This document shows positions 1 to 11,000 of a stretch of 64,000 nt of DNA, piece by piece. Every line of letters starts with the position of its first letter. The stretch's first letter is position 1. A program made the position numbers and the translations under genes. This stretch comes from Parapristionchus giblindavisi (Eukaryota > Nematoda > Chromadorea > Rhabditida > Diplogasteridae). Below the pieces are notes generated by a model that saw nothing but the letters and a program-made list of their open reading frames with translations, was not told where the DNA came from and ran no database searches. The stretch is taken from positions 372,001 to 436,000 of the forward strand of contig CALSFV010000049.1 in the NCBI GenBank assembly GCA_943737045.1, read 5' to 3'.

Positions 1-87
1 AGCGGATTCGTAATCAGCATTGAAAACTGATCCTGGTCATGTTATTGCCATCTCATATGGCCAGGACCAGTTGCGACCATCCCCTTG
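1..87. mobile_element. Right end of a CAAGG-family TIR element (E1)
   Basis: The segment ends in CCCCTTG followed by TTA, the terminus and 3-bp target site type shared with E2-E7 in this window. Its last 85 bases closely match the right arm of E2 (18635-19053), including the block GATTCGTAATCAGCAT. The left end is outside the window, so the target duplication cannot be confirmed. Confidence 0.6.
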
Positions 88-583
88 TTAGATCGATCTT
101 CCTAAGGTACCTTAAAACGCGGTCTCTGTAAGGGCGGTAGAGTGAGGGCACAAAGTTTCAAAATCGTCCTAGACCGTTCATATTTGGTGGTCAGAGTCCC
201 TAGGGGTGGGATACACTTCAGCCAAAAAATTGGCTCGAATTATCGATTTTTGATCTACCAAAAGTCAAAAATTCAAAATGATTTTTCCCAATCGTGTCAT
301 ATACCATTTGAAAGAGCGTTGAAAGTTATGTAAAACTGACAAGTTTCAAACGATTTGGTTCAATAGTTTTTGAGAAAAATCCGATTTTCCGAAAAAAGGC
401 CAGATTTTTTTCCTTTCGTTAAATAGCAGACTACTTTCCCATCATTTCTTGTCTCTGGGCATTTGATATCTTATGTAAAAATGGATGGGCTATCCGAATA
501 TCATACTCATTTTAACCATCTCCATACCGGAACATGACATATTGGCAAAAAACTAGCTCATTTTTAGCGTTGCAATCCTCGAC

Positions 584-600
584 GCGGGTTCGAATCCCGC
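584..600 (+). tRNA. tRNA T-arm-like sequence in left arm of element A
   Basis: GCGGG TTCGAAT CCCGC forms a perfect 5-bp T stem with a 7-nt loop and contains a consensus Pol III B box. No convincing D arm or A box is visible upstream, so this is a 3' half only. The mirrored copy is at 1627-1643 on the minus strand. Both point toward the core. Confidence 0.55.
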
Positions 601-801
601 CTCGGGCGAAAATTTTTGCAAACTTTTTTTAGTTCCATTTTGGCTTATAATCGACTTTTTTTCGCTCCTTGGACTTTTTAAATGTTCTTCTGATCAAGCA
701 ATATCTAAAATGTAATGTTCTGAAGGTGTAAGTTGCTTTTTTGTAAACTTTTTTTATCAATGGATACATTCGCTACATCAAGCACATTCGTCGTCATCAT
801 T

Positions 802-1310
802 TCAATGATCTTCCTCAAGAGAATTAACATCTCCATCCATCAATTCAATCGTTTCTTCCATGTTGAAAATTTCATTCATGTTGTTTCTGATAGAAGTGAC
901 CATAAGATCATCATCAGATATCAACGCCTCTTCATCAATAGTATCAACATCGTTCGTATCCAACTCGATTAACAATTTCCTCCATTCTGTATCGAAACTT
1001 AGTTCATCGTTATCTTCATCGATTGTAGATCGTTTCACTCTAATTCCATTTTGCCTTCTTTTTTGTCAATATTAACGGATGCCATGGTTCTTGCAGATTT
1101 GATGCGGCTATAATATGAATTAATTTGACGAGCACTCAAGCGTTCTTCCGGCGAAAACATTCTGGAGCCATCCGGGTTTAGCGATTCTCGCATTCTTTTC
1201 TCACCATCTTCAGCTGACATATTTGTTCCCTTATTTTTTGATTCTAGCTTTTTTAAATATTTTTTTTCTATTCTAGATTTCGAGCTTGATTCGCTTGGCA
1301 TCCTCAGCAC
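802..1310 (-). pseudogene. Small ORF pair in core of element A, unknown protein
   Basis: Two minus-strand frames overlap near 1036. The first (about 1035-1304, first ATG near 1302) encodes a basic protein with a patch of the form PDGSRMFSPEERLSARQI and SYYSRIKSA. The second frame continues to 802 and is very acidic. The shift looks like a frameshift in one older ORF or an unseen intron. I do not recognise the family. The position between inverted arms suggests element-encoded or captured cargo, but no transposase motif is visible. Confidence 0.35.
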
Positions 1311-1626
1311 TATTTCCACCAGGACGTTTCAATAATATTTATTAGAACTAAAAAACATAAGTGTCCGTCAAGATTATCTGTCTAACATACCTTTACAGCT
1401 CATGCTTGAGCCTCATACGACTCTTCATTGGAGGGTGGTCGACTTACTTTCACTTTCATTTAAGTGATCTCCTTTAGAAAATAAGTTCACGTACAAGCAA
1501 AACAAAAATAGATAGAAATCATGTTTTATCATTATTGAAAACCATTTAAAAAGTCCAAGGAACGAAAAAAAGTCGATTAGAAGCCAAAATGGAACTAAAA
1601 AAAGTTTGCAAAAATTTTCGCCCGAG

Positions 1627-1643
1627 GCGGGATTCGAACCCGC
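1627..1643 (-). tRNA. tRNA T-arm-like sequence in right arm of element A
   Basis: Inverted copy of the T arm at 584-600 with all five stem pairs intact. It reads inward, toward the element core, like its partner. Confidence 0.55.
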
Positions 1644-2479
1644 GTCGAGGATTGTATCGCTAAAAATGAGCTAGTTTTTTGCCAATATGTCATGTTCCGG
1701 TATGGAGATGGTTAAAATGAGTATGATATTCGGATAGCCCATCCATTTTTACATAAGATATCAAATGCCCAGAGACAAGAAATGATGGGAAAGTAGTCTG
1801 AAATTTAACGAAAGGAAAAAAATCTGGCCTTTTTTCGGAAAATCGGATTTTTCTCAAAAACTATTGAACCAAATCTTTTGAAACTTGTCAGTTTTACATA
1901 ACTTTCCACGCTCTTTCGAATGATATATGACATGATTGGAAAAAATCATTTTAAATTTTTCACTTTTGGTAGATCAAAAATCGATAATTCGAGCCAATTT
2001 TTTGGTTGAAGTGTATCCCACCCCTAGGGACTCTAACCACCAAATATGAACGGTCTAGGACGATTTTGAAACTTTGTGCCCTCACCCTGTCACCACCCCT
2101 CCGCTGTTAGGGAGAGTGCGTTTTAACTCCGCCCCATCACCTCTCATTGCGCCTGCACCAAACCCGTCTCACATTCGCCGCACGCTTGCTATAGGAATGC
2201 ATCGAAAGCAGAAGTCATCGGATTTATCCCAGTATCTCAAGGTACGATTGGGCTTCTGACCAGATATTCTCTGTGTCAGAGAACCACAGTTTTTGGGCAT
2301 CTTCGCGGGGTTTCCCGGAAGCAAAAATGTCAAATGTATTTTTTGATTGTGAGATTTACTTTTTGTTATTTGCAGGACAAATTTGAAATATATCATTGGA
2401 GAGTCGTTATTTTGTTGTTTGCAGGATAAAAGATCTGCAAAGCTTATCTCATTTACAGTGAATTCAGTGATTTAAAAAA

Positions 2480-2634
2480 AATGTTGGGAACAGGAGAGAG
2501 TCAACTGCAGAGAGCCTCACTCAATGGTCTGTGCACACTATTTCTCACTGTGCACACTATTTCTCTGTTCTCTAACAACGAGAGAGCATTGCGAGTCGAA
2601 GAGGCCATTCATAGAGGTCACGTTCCCTTTAAGA
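2480..2634. repeat. MITE-1 palindromic repeat
   Basis: Founding description of family MITE-1: about 100-120 bp, foldback, ends near TTTAAAGGGA, inner arms CTCAATGGTCTCTTC and a centre GTTCTCTAACAACGAGAG. Other copies: 8401, 24290, 27298, 34186, 37083. This copy is a little longer because the string TGTGCACACTATTTCTC is duplicated. Confidence 0.7.
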
Positions 2635-2809
2635 TGTTCTTCATTCAAGCATCTCAATCTCTGATTGTGACAACGTTGATCGCAGTTCGTCCTTGCATGA
2701 TCTTTTTGAAAGCCGAAAATGATTTATTATAATTATTTTTAAAATGTTGCTTGCTCTTTACAATGATGCATGATGTTGAATACCTTAAAATAATGTGAGA
2801 TATTAACTA

Positions 2810-4070
2810 TTAGGTTGATTCATAAGTCTTGTCGCATTTTGATCCCTTTAAACAAATTAAAATAACTTTATCTCGGTAAAAGCAAATCAATCAAAGTAAG
2901 CGCCGTCTGGGTCGACACACTTTCTCCAAAGTTCGGGTAGCTTGTGGATACTATGCTCCCAGAAGGACGGCCGCTAGGAGGCAAAGTAGTTGGTCAGCCA
3001 GATTTCGACCTCCCGCTGATTGTTGAAGTGTACTCCTCCGAGAGTGCGCTGCATATCGGAAAACATACTGTAATCACTAGGAGACAAGTCGGGCGAGTAG
3101 GGCAGGTGGGGGTCGATGTTCCAGCCAAAGTCTAATAGGGCCTTTTTGGTTGTCCTTGCCACGTGGTATCGGGCGCTGTCGTGCTGGAAGTGAATTTGAT
3201 CGCGCAACCTGGGAACGGATGGGACCTGGGACTTCAGGGTCCGTAGTTGACGAGAATATACCGCGGCCGTAATAGTCGACCCCTGTGGTAGCAGCTCCCA
3301 ATGCACCACACCGCCTCTGCCCCACCACACAGACAGCATGATCGTTTTCTGGTGAAGTTCAGGTTTGGTGATGGAATTGGACTGCTCATCTCGATCGACC
3401 CACTGAGCCCGGAGGATTACGTTGTCGTAAAGTATCACCTTTTCATTTCCAGTGATGATCCCGTCGATCTAAGCCGTTGTACGAGCGTACGAGAATAGAT
3501 TCAGACACTGGTCCGCACGTTTGTTCATCTGCTTGTCCGACAGTTGGTGGGGTAACCATCGACCCAAATTCTGGACCTTCCCAAGATCCTGTAGGCAACA
3601 AACGATGGTGGGTTGGCTTACCCCAAGACTCGTCGCCATATCACGGGTGGTAGCATAGGGGTCAGCATGGGTGTGCTGCTCCAGCATGTCCAAGTCCAGC
3701 TCGGGGTGCCGTCAGGACTTTGACGTCGTACTCCCTTTTTCGAAGCGTTTGAACCAACGTTGCACCGTGCATTTACTAGTGGCCTTAGTGTTGTATACTT
3801 CCGCCATACGGGTGTGGACATCGGGTGTTTTGAGCTGGGATAGAAAGAAGAACAACATGAAGTGTCGCTTGTGTACAAAACAGGGAACGAAAGATGGAAG
3901 CATTGCAGCTACTAGACTCGATGTAGGCACAATTCACTAATACGCTCAAAGAGTAGTAGTAGTGGCTTATTTACTGCCAGAACGGACGGGGTAATTGAGA
4001 ACGTACGACTGAGCAGTGATGGCTCAAACATACCCCTCCAAAATGCGACAAGACTTATGAATCAACCTAA
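2810..4070. mobile_element. mariner transposon, full length
   Basis: Terminal inverted repeats begin TTAGGTTGATTCATAAGTC and end in the reverse complement; both sides are flanked by TA. The length, 1261 bp, is usual for mariner. The transposase on the minus strand is broken (see 2974-3930). The termini look well preserved, so the copy may still be mobilised in trans. Confidence 0.9.
2974..3930 (-). pseudogene. Mariner transposase, frameshifted and catalytically altered
   Basis: Three frames together cover a mariner transposase. 3712-3930 holds the N-terminal helix-turn-helix region with VQRWFKRF. 3469-3693 continues with LGRWLPHQLSDKQ. 2974-3438 holds the catalytic part with LYDN, VVHWELLP, HDSARYHVA and PYSPDLSPSDY. 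At least two frameshifts and a stop separate them. The first catalytic Asp of the usual TGDEK block reads Asn (TGNEK, near 3450), so even a repaired copy would probably be inactive. Confidence 0.85.
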
Positions 4071-4222
4071 TATAATGCGATGAGATCAGCATTTATTTTC
4101 AATTATTGATTGTTTTCAGTCTTATGATACCGTCCTTTGTGTTGCCATTGAGAACACAGAAACAAGATCGTTTATCACTATAGACTGGTTGTACAGGGCA
4201 ATATTGATTACCAATCAATATT

Positions 4223-4730
4223 TCATAGGATCATTTTCGACCATCTTGATCCCTTGTCCTCTCTTTCCCGTTTCTCGAATGCACCATTGCACAGGTTACA
4301 TTTACATTGACCCTTGAGACACGCGGCCACTTTACAGGTCTGAAATAATACGATAATTTATAAGACGCAGCCAACTGAAAATTTTTGTAGCATTTATATC
4401 TTTTTTGGGTTGGCTCTCACTACAGTACACCATACTAGAGACTTAGGCTTTCAATCTCGAATAGAGATCGCCAACCCCCACCCTTGAGTGTGTGACAATG
4501 CCAGAATATGAGATCACCCATCAATCCCCCTTGTTAATTTTGGGATCGGTCGTTATTGATTGACTTCCGAAAATTCTGTTGTATCTTTATCAGTAAGTAA
4601 ATGAACGTACTCCACATTTTATTGTACAGAACAAAGGATTTAGGAGACATGTAGGCTCGTGGAAGTACGATTGAAGTGGTGCCAACATCAATGCAATGAG
4701 GATCAGTGAAGAAATATGAAGGGATGCCAT
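4223..4730 (-). CDS. Small secreted 8-cysteine peptide, unknown function
   Basis: Two exons in phase 0: 4730-4611 and 4339-4223, joined across a GTACGT...CAG intron, giving 78 residues. Residues 1 to about 21 form a signal peptide (MASLHISSLILIALML). The mature part has eight cysteines within 30 residues: C28, C35, C39, C42, C47, C52, C54 and C57, a spacing typical of a compact disulfide-stabilised peptide. The C-terminus is charged and contains EKRERED. The ATG lies 1 nt after TTTCAG, an apparent trans-splice acceptor. A Tc1-like element begins only 66 bp upstream of the ATG. The pattern could suit an antimicrobial, toxin-like or cuticle peptide; I cannot choose, and I see no paralog in the window. 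Confidence 0.7.
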
Positions 4731-4859
4731 TCTGAAAGGATTTCTGTCCATCAAAAAGTATTTCATACGTACAGAAAAGTTAGCGTACGAGTATACAGGG
4801 TGCGCCATAATTACCCGAACTGTTGTCTCCATATGATTCTCCCCTTGGGAATGTGACTT

Positions 4860-6316
4860 GAGTGATATGATTCATGGTAAAGCTTATCAAGAATATGGAC
4901 AGCAGTAGTGTACTAGCGAATCTCGCCGTCGTCTCTTTTAGCTCTGACACAAGCCTTGAGTCTCTTCTCATATGCGACTGCCGATTCCCGCAAGTAATTG
5001 TCATCGAGTTCGACCCATGCCTTGAGAAGGGGAGCACTGAGGGAGTCGAGGGTCTGGTGCTTGATAGAGGACATCTTGGCCTACAACACCTCCAAGCACT
5101 GCAGTCGAGGAGGTTGAGATTGGGGGAGTTCGGAAGTAATTCAGTGTGATGGATTTTGTCGAGATCATGGGTGAAAAACCACGACTGGGTCAACTTTGTC
5201 ATGTCATTGACGACAGAATCTTGCCGAAAGGTCTAGTGGTCCTGACCGAAGTGGGTATGGTATCGGAGTAGAAGCGCGTCTTCGATGATGTGCTTGGTAT
5301 AATATGCCTTATTGATCTAGACGCATGAAGTGGCAAAACAAGAATGGACTTTCCAGTTTGGCAAACAGCAGCTAAAACCTTGGCGTAATAATAATAATAA
5401 ATTTATGCGTTTTACAAGAAAACACGGTAAAATAATAATAGATAAATAAATTTAAAAGAATGATGAACACACAACAACAAAACAAACGTGGGGGTTGAAT
5501 AATGGACATAGGTCTATTGGGATAGGGCAAATATCTTGTCAATTTAACTCAGGGAAACTGAAAGTAATTCGGTTTTTCGGTTGTACGAGGAGCCTTGCCG
5601 CTCTAGGAAAGAAGCTATTATGCCTGTAATGAAATCGTGAGCCTGGATTGTTGAAATTTAAATTTTTTTTTTTTTTTTTTTTTTTTTTGGTATGGATTAA
5701 AAACTGTAGATGCACTTTCAAGTATGGGTCTGATATAGATTGAATATGTTTTTAGTAGAATGGCTACATTTTTGGTGCGAAGAGCTCTAAGGATTATGTG
5801 GCATGCAGTTTTCGCCTTTGAAGCTGTTTGTCTGCTATGGGCGGAGAATGTTAGGGTCTTCTGAATGAGGAAACCGAGATCTCTAACCGTATTGTGGAAG
5901 ACTGATATGACCCATGACCCCAGCCGTCTTGTAGGATTCTCTAAGTTCAGAGGCAATGATTCTGTTGTTCTCGATATTCAGGTTGTCTTTGAAGGTGAGA
6001 TATTATCTTCGCTCAACATCGTGCTGAAGTGCGCGGACCTGGCACAACGCATAAAAAGTTGAGGTTACCGTTCTCAGCGGAGCTTGATCTGTCGATCATT
6101 CGGTTCTAACAGTTTACTGTACTTGTAAGGGAGAAAAGTCAGCTGAGACCTGAGGAGACGAAGAATGGAAGTGTTCGAGATATCGAGTCTCCAGATCGTA
6201 AACTTGTGATTTCGAAACACCATCTTTCGGATGGGATCTCGGTTCGTAGCGGTGGAAACTGAAATCGGTCTACCTCTACCCGGACGTTCCTTGTCAGTAC
6301 CAAGATCTTGGTACAC
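4860..6316 (-). pseudogene. Tc1-like transposase relic split by a LINE
   Basis: 6074-6316 keeps the DNA-binding region with the GRGRP hinge and KPYK-like LPYKYSKLL. 4860-5202 keeps a C-terminal piece with NSPNLNLLD, the remnant of the PxSPDLNPxD block of the DDE/D domain. Between them sits the LINE fragment. Frameshifts are present. A further short fragment of the same kind, with RYQELGTESDRRGRG, is at about 56.8-57.0 kb. Confidence 0.75.
5385..6062 (-). pseudogene. CR1-like LINE 3' fragment
   Basis: The minus-strand translation shows the thumb region of a non-LTR reverse transcriptase (VRDLGFLIQKTLTF, ILRALRTKN, YIRPILESAS) and the C-terminal tail SRFHYRHNSFFPRAARL. The 3' end carries an AATAAT repeat. 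A T-tract of about 30 lies inside the ORF (5660-5688). It is inserted in the Tc1-like element. Confidence 0.8.
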
Positions 6317-6575
6317 AATACCTGTATCGGATACAGCCGACTCGTGAAAGCCGAGCTGATGAACTATGACAATCTACCTTGTACACTTGAGAATGAGTGG
6401 TCGCAGTCGACTTGACTTCCCCATTACTAGACGACTTGACTAACTGACTTGAAACCTTGAATAGGGAGTGGTCAATGATCCCTCGTCATGATGCTGCAAT
6501 AGGGTTTGCGCATTTGCATTGGGGGCCTGGGAATCATAATGGTGAAATCAGTTCGGGTAATTTTGGCGCACCCTG

Positions 6576-8092
6576 TATTATCAAATTTTTGTATTCAGTG
6601 ATAATTTGAACTACGCGCCGAATCACGATGAGTAACTACTATTGTGTGCAGTCACGCTTTTCAGACGAGTGGTTGGTCAACCTTCGCAAGACAGGTTTGA
6701 AGATCAGAAAATATCTCTGTGAAACCGTCTTCAAATATCGAAGTAGATCGGGCAAGGACTAGTCTTAGATATCTTCGAGGTCCATGCGCTAAATACAAGC
6801 GTTTGACAAACATACTAACTTACTTGAGCACAGCCGATGAATCTCTATGATAAGCTATGTAATGAAATGAAAAGTTTGAAAAATCGACAAATAATTTTTA
6901 TATAATATCAGAATGATATCTGCATAAGAAATTGATGACAAAAATAATAAAGAAATTATAGACGATGCATTAGGATAAACCCAGATGGCGCGGTTACGAT
7001 GTCTAGAACCGAGGGCCGAGGCATCGCGTTTGTTTTGCTTATAGTCTCCTTTTCATTTCCTTTATATATTTGTTCACGGTCATTAAACATTTCGTCTTCC
7101 TTCTTTCTAATTAATTTATTTAATTATCTTATATTGAATACCTATATGCAACAACAAGTGAGAGAAATAAATTTGGTGAAATGAGGGGGTGCGGAGAAGG
7201 GGAAGGATCCGAGAGATGAGAGTGACGTGTGGATCCTTACACCTCGAGTTGATAATAATCTCCAATAGAAATAGATCGTAGTTAATGCAAATGTACTCAT
7301 AAAATTAGCTATTAGTGAATCAAAAGTGGTTATTAGTGGAGGCGAGATTCACTGTTTCGGCTAGTAGGCTCTTTTGGCCATTAGAAATGCTACTGATGTT
7401 TTCACAATGCCCGACAAATTGCACTATGGTATTATCTTGAACGATTAATCAATCAATATTATAATCCGGTTATCCCCATCTGGTACCCGTCACCAATTGT
7501 CCATTCCCGGTTCTCTGATCTATGTTCTCATCTTTTTTTTTCATTGGAATCCAAAAGAAGAGGGTTAGAAAAAAAACAATGTGAGTATTGCTTGATCTCC
7601 ATTCCAGTTAATCAACGATGTGTACTTACTCCTCTATTTGTAACTTCTCCCATGTGCAGCCAAAGATACTCTATAGTAAAGGTAAAGGCAACGGCACAAC
7701 CCGTTGTTCACTGCACAGTATTCTGGTCCAAGCCATTTTCTTCCAAAGCAAGACAAAGGAGAGACCATTGTATTCGAGAGAGTTTGTATGTTGAGCGGTC
7801 GTTCTTGCTTTGAAAGTCATGAGAACGCTGTGACTGCTAGGCCAGTAGTAGTTCTGTATGGTAAAGAATATTATTCCAATCATTTCTTCAATGTATATAT
7901 GATATAAACATACGATCGAGTAAACACATGCTATGATCGAATAAACAAAGATCATAAAGAGTTGAAAGTATCGATAAAAGGAGATTACGAAGTCAGAGTA
8001 TGGTAGGAGATTATGATGTCATTCACCGAATACATTAAACCATACAATATTGAATAGTTCAATAGATATACCCTAATAAATATGTACTAATT
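6576..8092. other. Intergenic stretch without a supported gene
   Basis: AT-rich sequence. I find no exon with good splice sites. It contains a dispersed repeat at 7700-7840 and a hairpin near 6985-7022 discussed among the rejected items. Confidence 0.5.
7700..7840. repeat. Dispersed repeat F, copy 1
   Basis: About 130 bp matching 51865-51995, sharing GTATTCTGGT, CAAGCCATTTT and TGTTGAGCGGTCGTT. No open frame is conserved between the copies. Class unknown. Confidence 0.6.
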
Positions 8093-11000
8093 TCAGATCT
8101 TATCAGCTAATTGTCGTAGTTGTGCCTTTATGATTTCTCTCCAGTTAGATACCATCTGCAACATAGAGATGATTTGATACGATAAGCCTCAAATAAGCCT
8201 GTAGTGTACTTATAAAGTGCACACTTGAAGTATACTCTAAGTAAACTACAAGTGAAACGTAAGCTTGCTTAAAGTGGTGTAGTATGCATGTCTTCAAATG
8301 TTCTTTCACGTGTAGTTTACTTATTAATTATGGTTTTTTCTTAAAAAGTTTCTAACGCAACCCATTTCTTAGTCCCTTTCTTTCATTCTCTATAATTGTT
8401 AGAGGGAGCGTAACTTCTCAAATGGTCTCTTCGGCGCGCAGTGCTTTCTCGTTGTTAGAGAGCAGAGAAATAGTGTGCACAATGGAGAGACCATTGAGAG
8501 AGCTAAAGCTCCCTTTAATTCAAGAATACTTTAAGTTTTTTAAAAAGTACTGTGTAATACCTCTCCATTAGCGTTGTCCAGTGCAGCTCTCATCAATCGA
8601 ATAATCAACTCCTCCAATGAACTTGTATTCGACGGTAAAGTAGTAGTTGTCGTCCTTCTCGTACTACTCGTAGTGTTTTCATCTACCGTAACCTCTTCAT
8701 CATCTACAGTACTCCATTCATATACCGTACTTGATTCCATCGTTTCATTAGTTGTGTATTGGATATCGTCAATAGTAGTTTCTTCTTCATATTCAGTGCT
8801 CCGTTTACTTCTCTCAACAGTTGTTTCCATTTCGTTTGTTGTTGCTTCTGTCAATTCATCTGTCGCTGAGCCTTCTGTCATTTCGAATTCACTGATCGTC
8901 TGATCTGTCTCTCCACTTGTCACCTCTTCTGTCACTTCGCTTGTCGTCTCATCTGTTGTTTCATCTGTCACTCCGCTGGTTGTGCTATATGTCTCTTCAG
9001 TAACCCCTTCTGTCACATCAGTAATCTCATCTGTCATTCCACTTGTCATCTCCTCAGTCATTTGATTTGTTGTCTCCTCTGTCACTTCACTCATCTCCTC
9101 TGTTTCTTCAGTTGTTTTCTCATCTGTCACTTCTGTCATATCCTCTGTCGCTTGAGTTGTCATGATATCTGTCATTTCTTCAGTCATTAGACTTGTCATA
9201 TCTTCTGTCACTCCGATTGTAGTCTCCTCTGCCAATTGAGTTGTCATCTCTTCTGTCATTTCATCAGTTGAAGTATTCAATGCTTGAGTAGTAATTGGAG
9301 TAGATTTAGTGGATTCTTCAGTATTTCGTGTAGTTGGATGAGCATCATTTCCAACATATGACATATTCCATATATAACATATAGGAGTAGTGGGATATCT
9401 ATATGACAGAGTGGGTACTTTTTCTTTAGAAGTTGTCAATGTGGTATCTGAAACAGTTAATAATGAGATAAATAGCTTCAATTATGGGCAGTACCTCGGA
9501 TGAGAACCGATGAATGATTACCGACTGGATGAGAAAAATAGGCATATGAGAGTCAAGCGCTAATGAATGACGAAATGATTTGTACTTGATCATTCTTTTA
9601 TTTCCGTGCATGTCATTTGTTCAGTTGGGATGAGTATGTATTAGATACATACTTTAACTATTATACAATATTTTTGATAACAATACTCAGTGGTGGTTCT
9701 ACTGAAGATGGCCAACACCACTGAGTAGGGTTCCGCTGTCTAGAACCCCTGGTCGAAACAGCGGGGCCTTAACTAGTTCTATATTGCATGTTATATAATA
9801 TTACTAGAGTACATTTGCATGTTTTTATATGTATACTGTACATCACATTAAATGCATACAAATTGTTCTCACCCTGTCGTTAGTATTCATCGGTTCTCAT
9901 CCGACCTAGTGCACTGCTATAGACTTACCAATATGGATATAATCAAAATGTTTATATAATGGTATAGTCGCTCCACATTGTCCACTGTTCTCTACGCAAT
10001 AGAATTTCTCTCCAGTGTAACTATATTTCTCAAAGATTCGATTTAATTCCGCATCGTCTCTCATAAGCTTATGGTCAATTCGATCTACAATCATATTCAT
10101 TATTCATATCATCAATATACTAAATATTAAAATATTAAAATAATATGAATAAAAAAATAATAATAAATACATACTAAATATTCCGGTTTGATTATCGAAT
10201 GTTTGTACAAGAGTGATCAGACACCCACACGATTTGTCATCGCCAGTTAGGATTTGACCCAATACACCCTTAATAATGTATTATTAATTTTAAAAAAATA
10301 TCAAGATTAGCTTATAGTTAGCCGTATGGTCAGTGAATGTGGAGTGTCTTAATTATTAATGTGCAAATATTTTATATTAATGCATATCGCATTTTTTTAG
10401 GATTAAAAAATAAATAAATAAATAGATGAATGAACATACAATCGGGGTATATCCATTTAGTTCACTTGAATCATTCGATTGAATTGTGTAGAAATGGTCA
10501 AGAAGAGATCCTAAATGTTGAATATAATATTTACATTATTTACATAAATATATTTTTTGGAATTTTAAGCTAACAAAGTGATTTTCTAGGGTGTTCTTTT
10601 TCATTTATTTCTTCGCTCTAATTGTTATTTTTCGAAACAAACAAGAGAATTTTTTTGTAAAAAAGGACAAAGGAAAAGAACACAAAGGACAAAAAGGACA
10701 AAAAAGGGACAAAAAGTACAAATGTAGGCATTTCACCACGGGAAAATCTGAATTCTGATTTTCAGATAAACTTTTTCAGATACAAAATACTACAAAAATA
10801 GAGATTTAGAAGACTCACCTGTCTTTCCATTAGAATATTCAATGAGATTGTTCATCATCTTAGTACTTGCATTGTTCTTCTCACACGATTGAATATCATT
10901 CAATAGAGAAGTATCCCTTTTATCTCTCTAAATAATCACATAATTATTAATATAACAATGTACACATCTTATTCATTTAAACTTAAAAGCATAATCTAAA

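Larger units (their letters stand above)
110..2135. mobile_element. Long inverted-repeat element (A) with T-arm-like sequence in each arm
   Basis: Arms of about 570 bp (roughly 110-685 and 1543-2135) are inverted copies of one another with few differences, around a core of about 860 bp. The arm motif CCTAGGGGTGGGATACACTT also occurs in E5 at about 58.43 and 61.25 kb, so the two are related. The outer ends do not show the CAAGG terminus, so the exact borders are unresolved and the outer 30-40 bp of the arms have diverged. The core carries minus-strand coding sequence described separately. Confidence 0.7.
4796..6575. mobile_element. Tc1/mariner-superfamily element with nested LINE fragment
   Basis: Inverted termini CAGGGTGCGCCA...TGGCGCACCCTG are flanked by TA on both sides. 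About 1.1 kb belongs to the element itself; a LINE fragment of about 680 bp is nested at 5385-6062. The transposase remains are on the minus strand. Confidence 0.85.

Noticed and set aside
6985..7022. Possible third ribozyme-like hairpin: GATGTC, TAGAAC, CGA, GGGCC, GAGG, CATC
   Set aside because: It resembles hairpin 2 of the permuted hammerhead, but GAAA reads GAGG, and the partner loop upstream shows only AGATGGC without CUGAAGA or the outer stem. At best a decayed copy.
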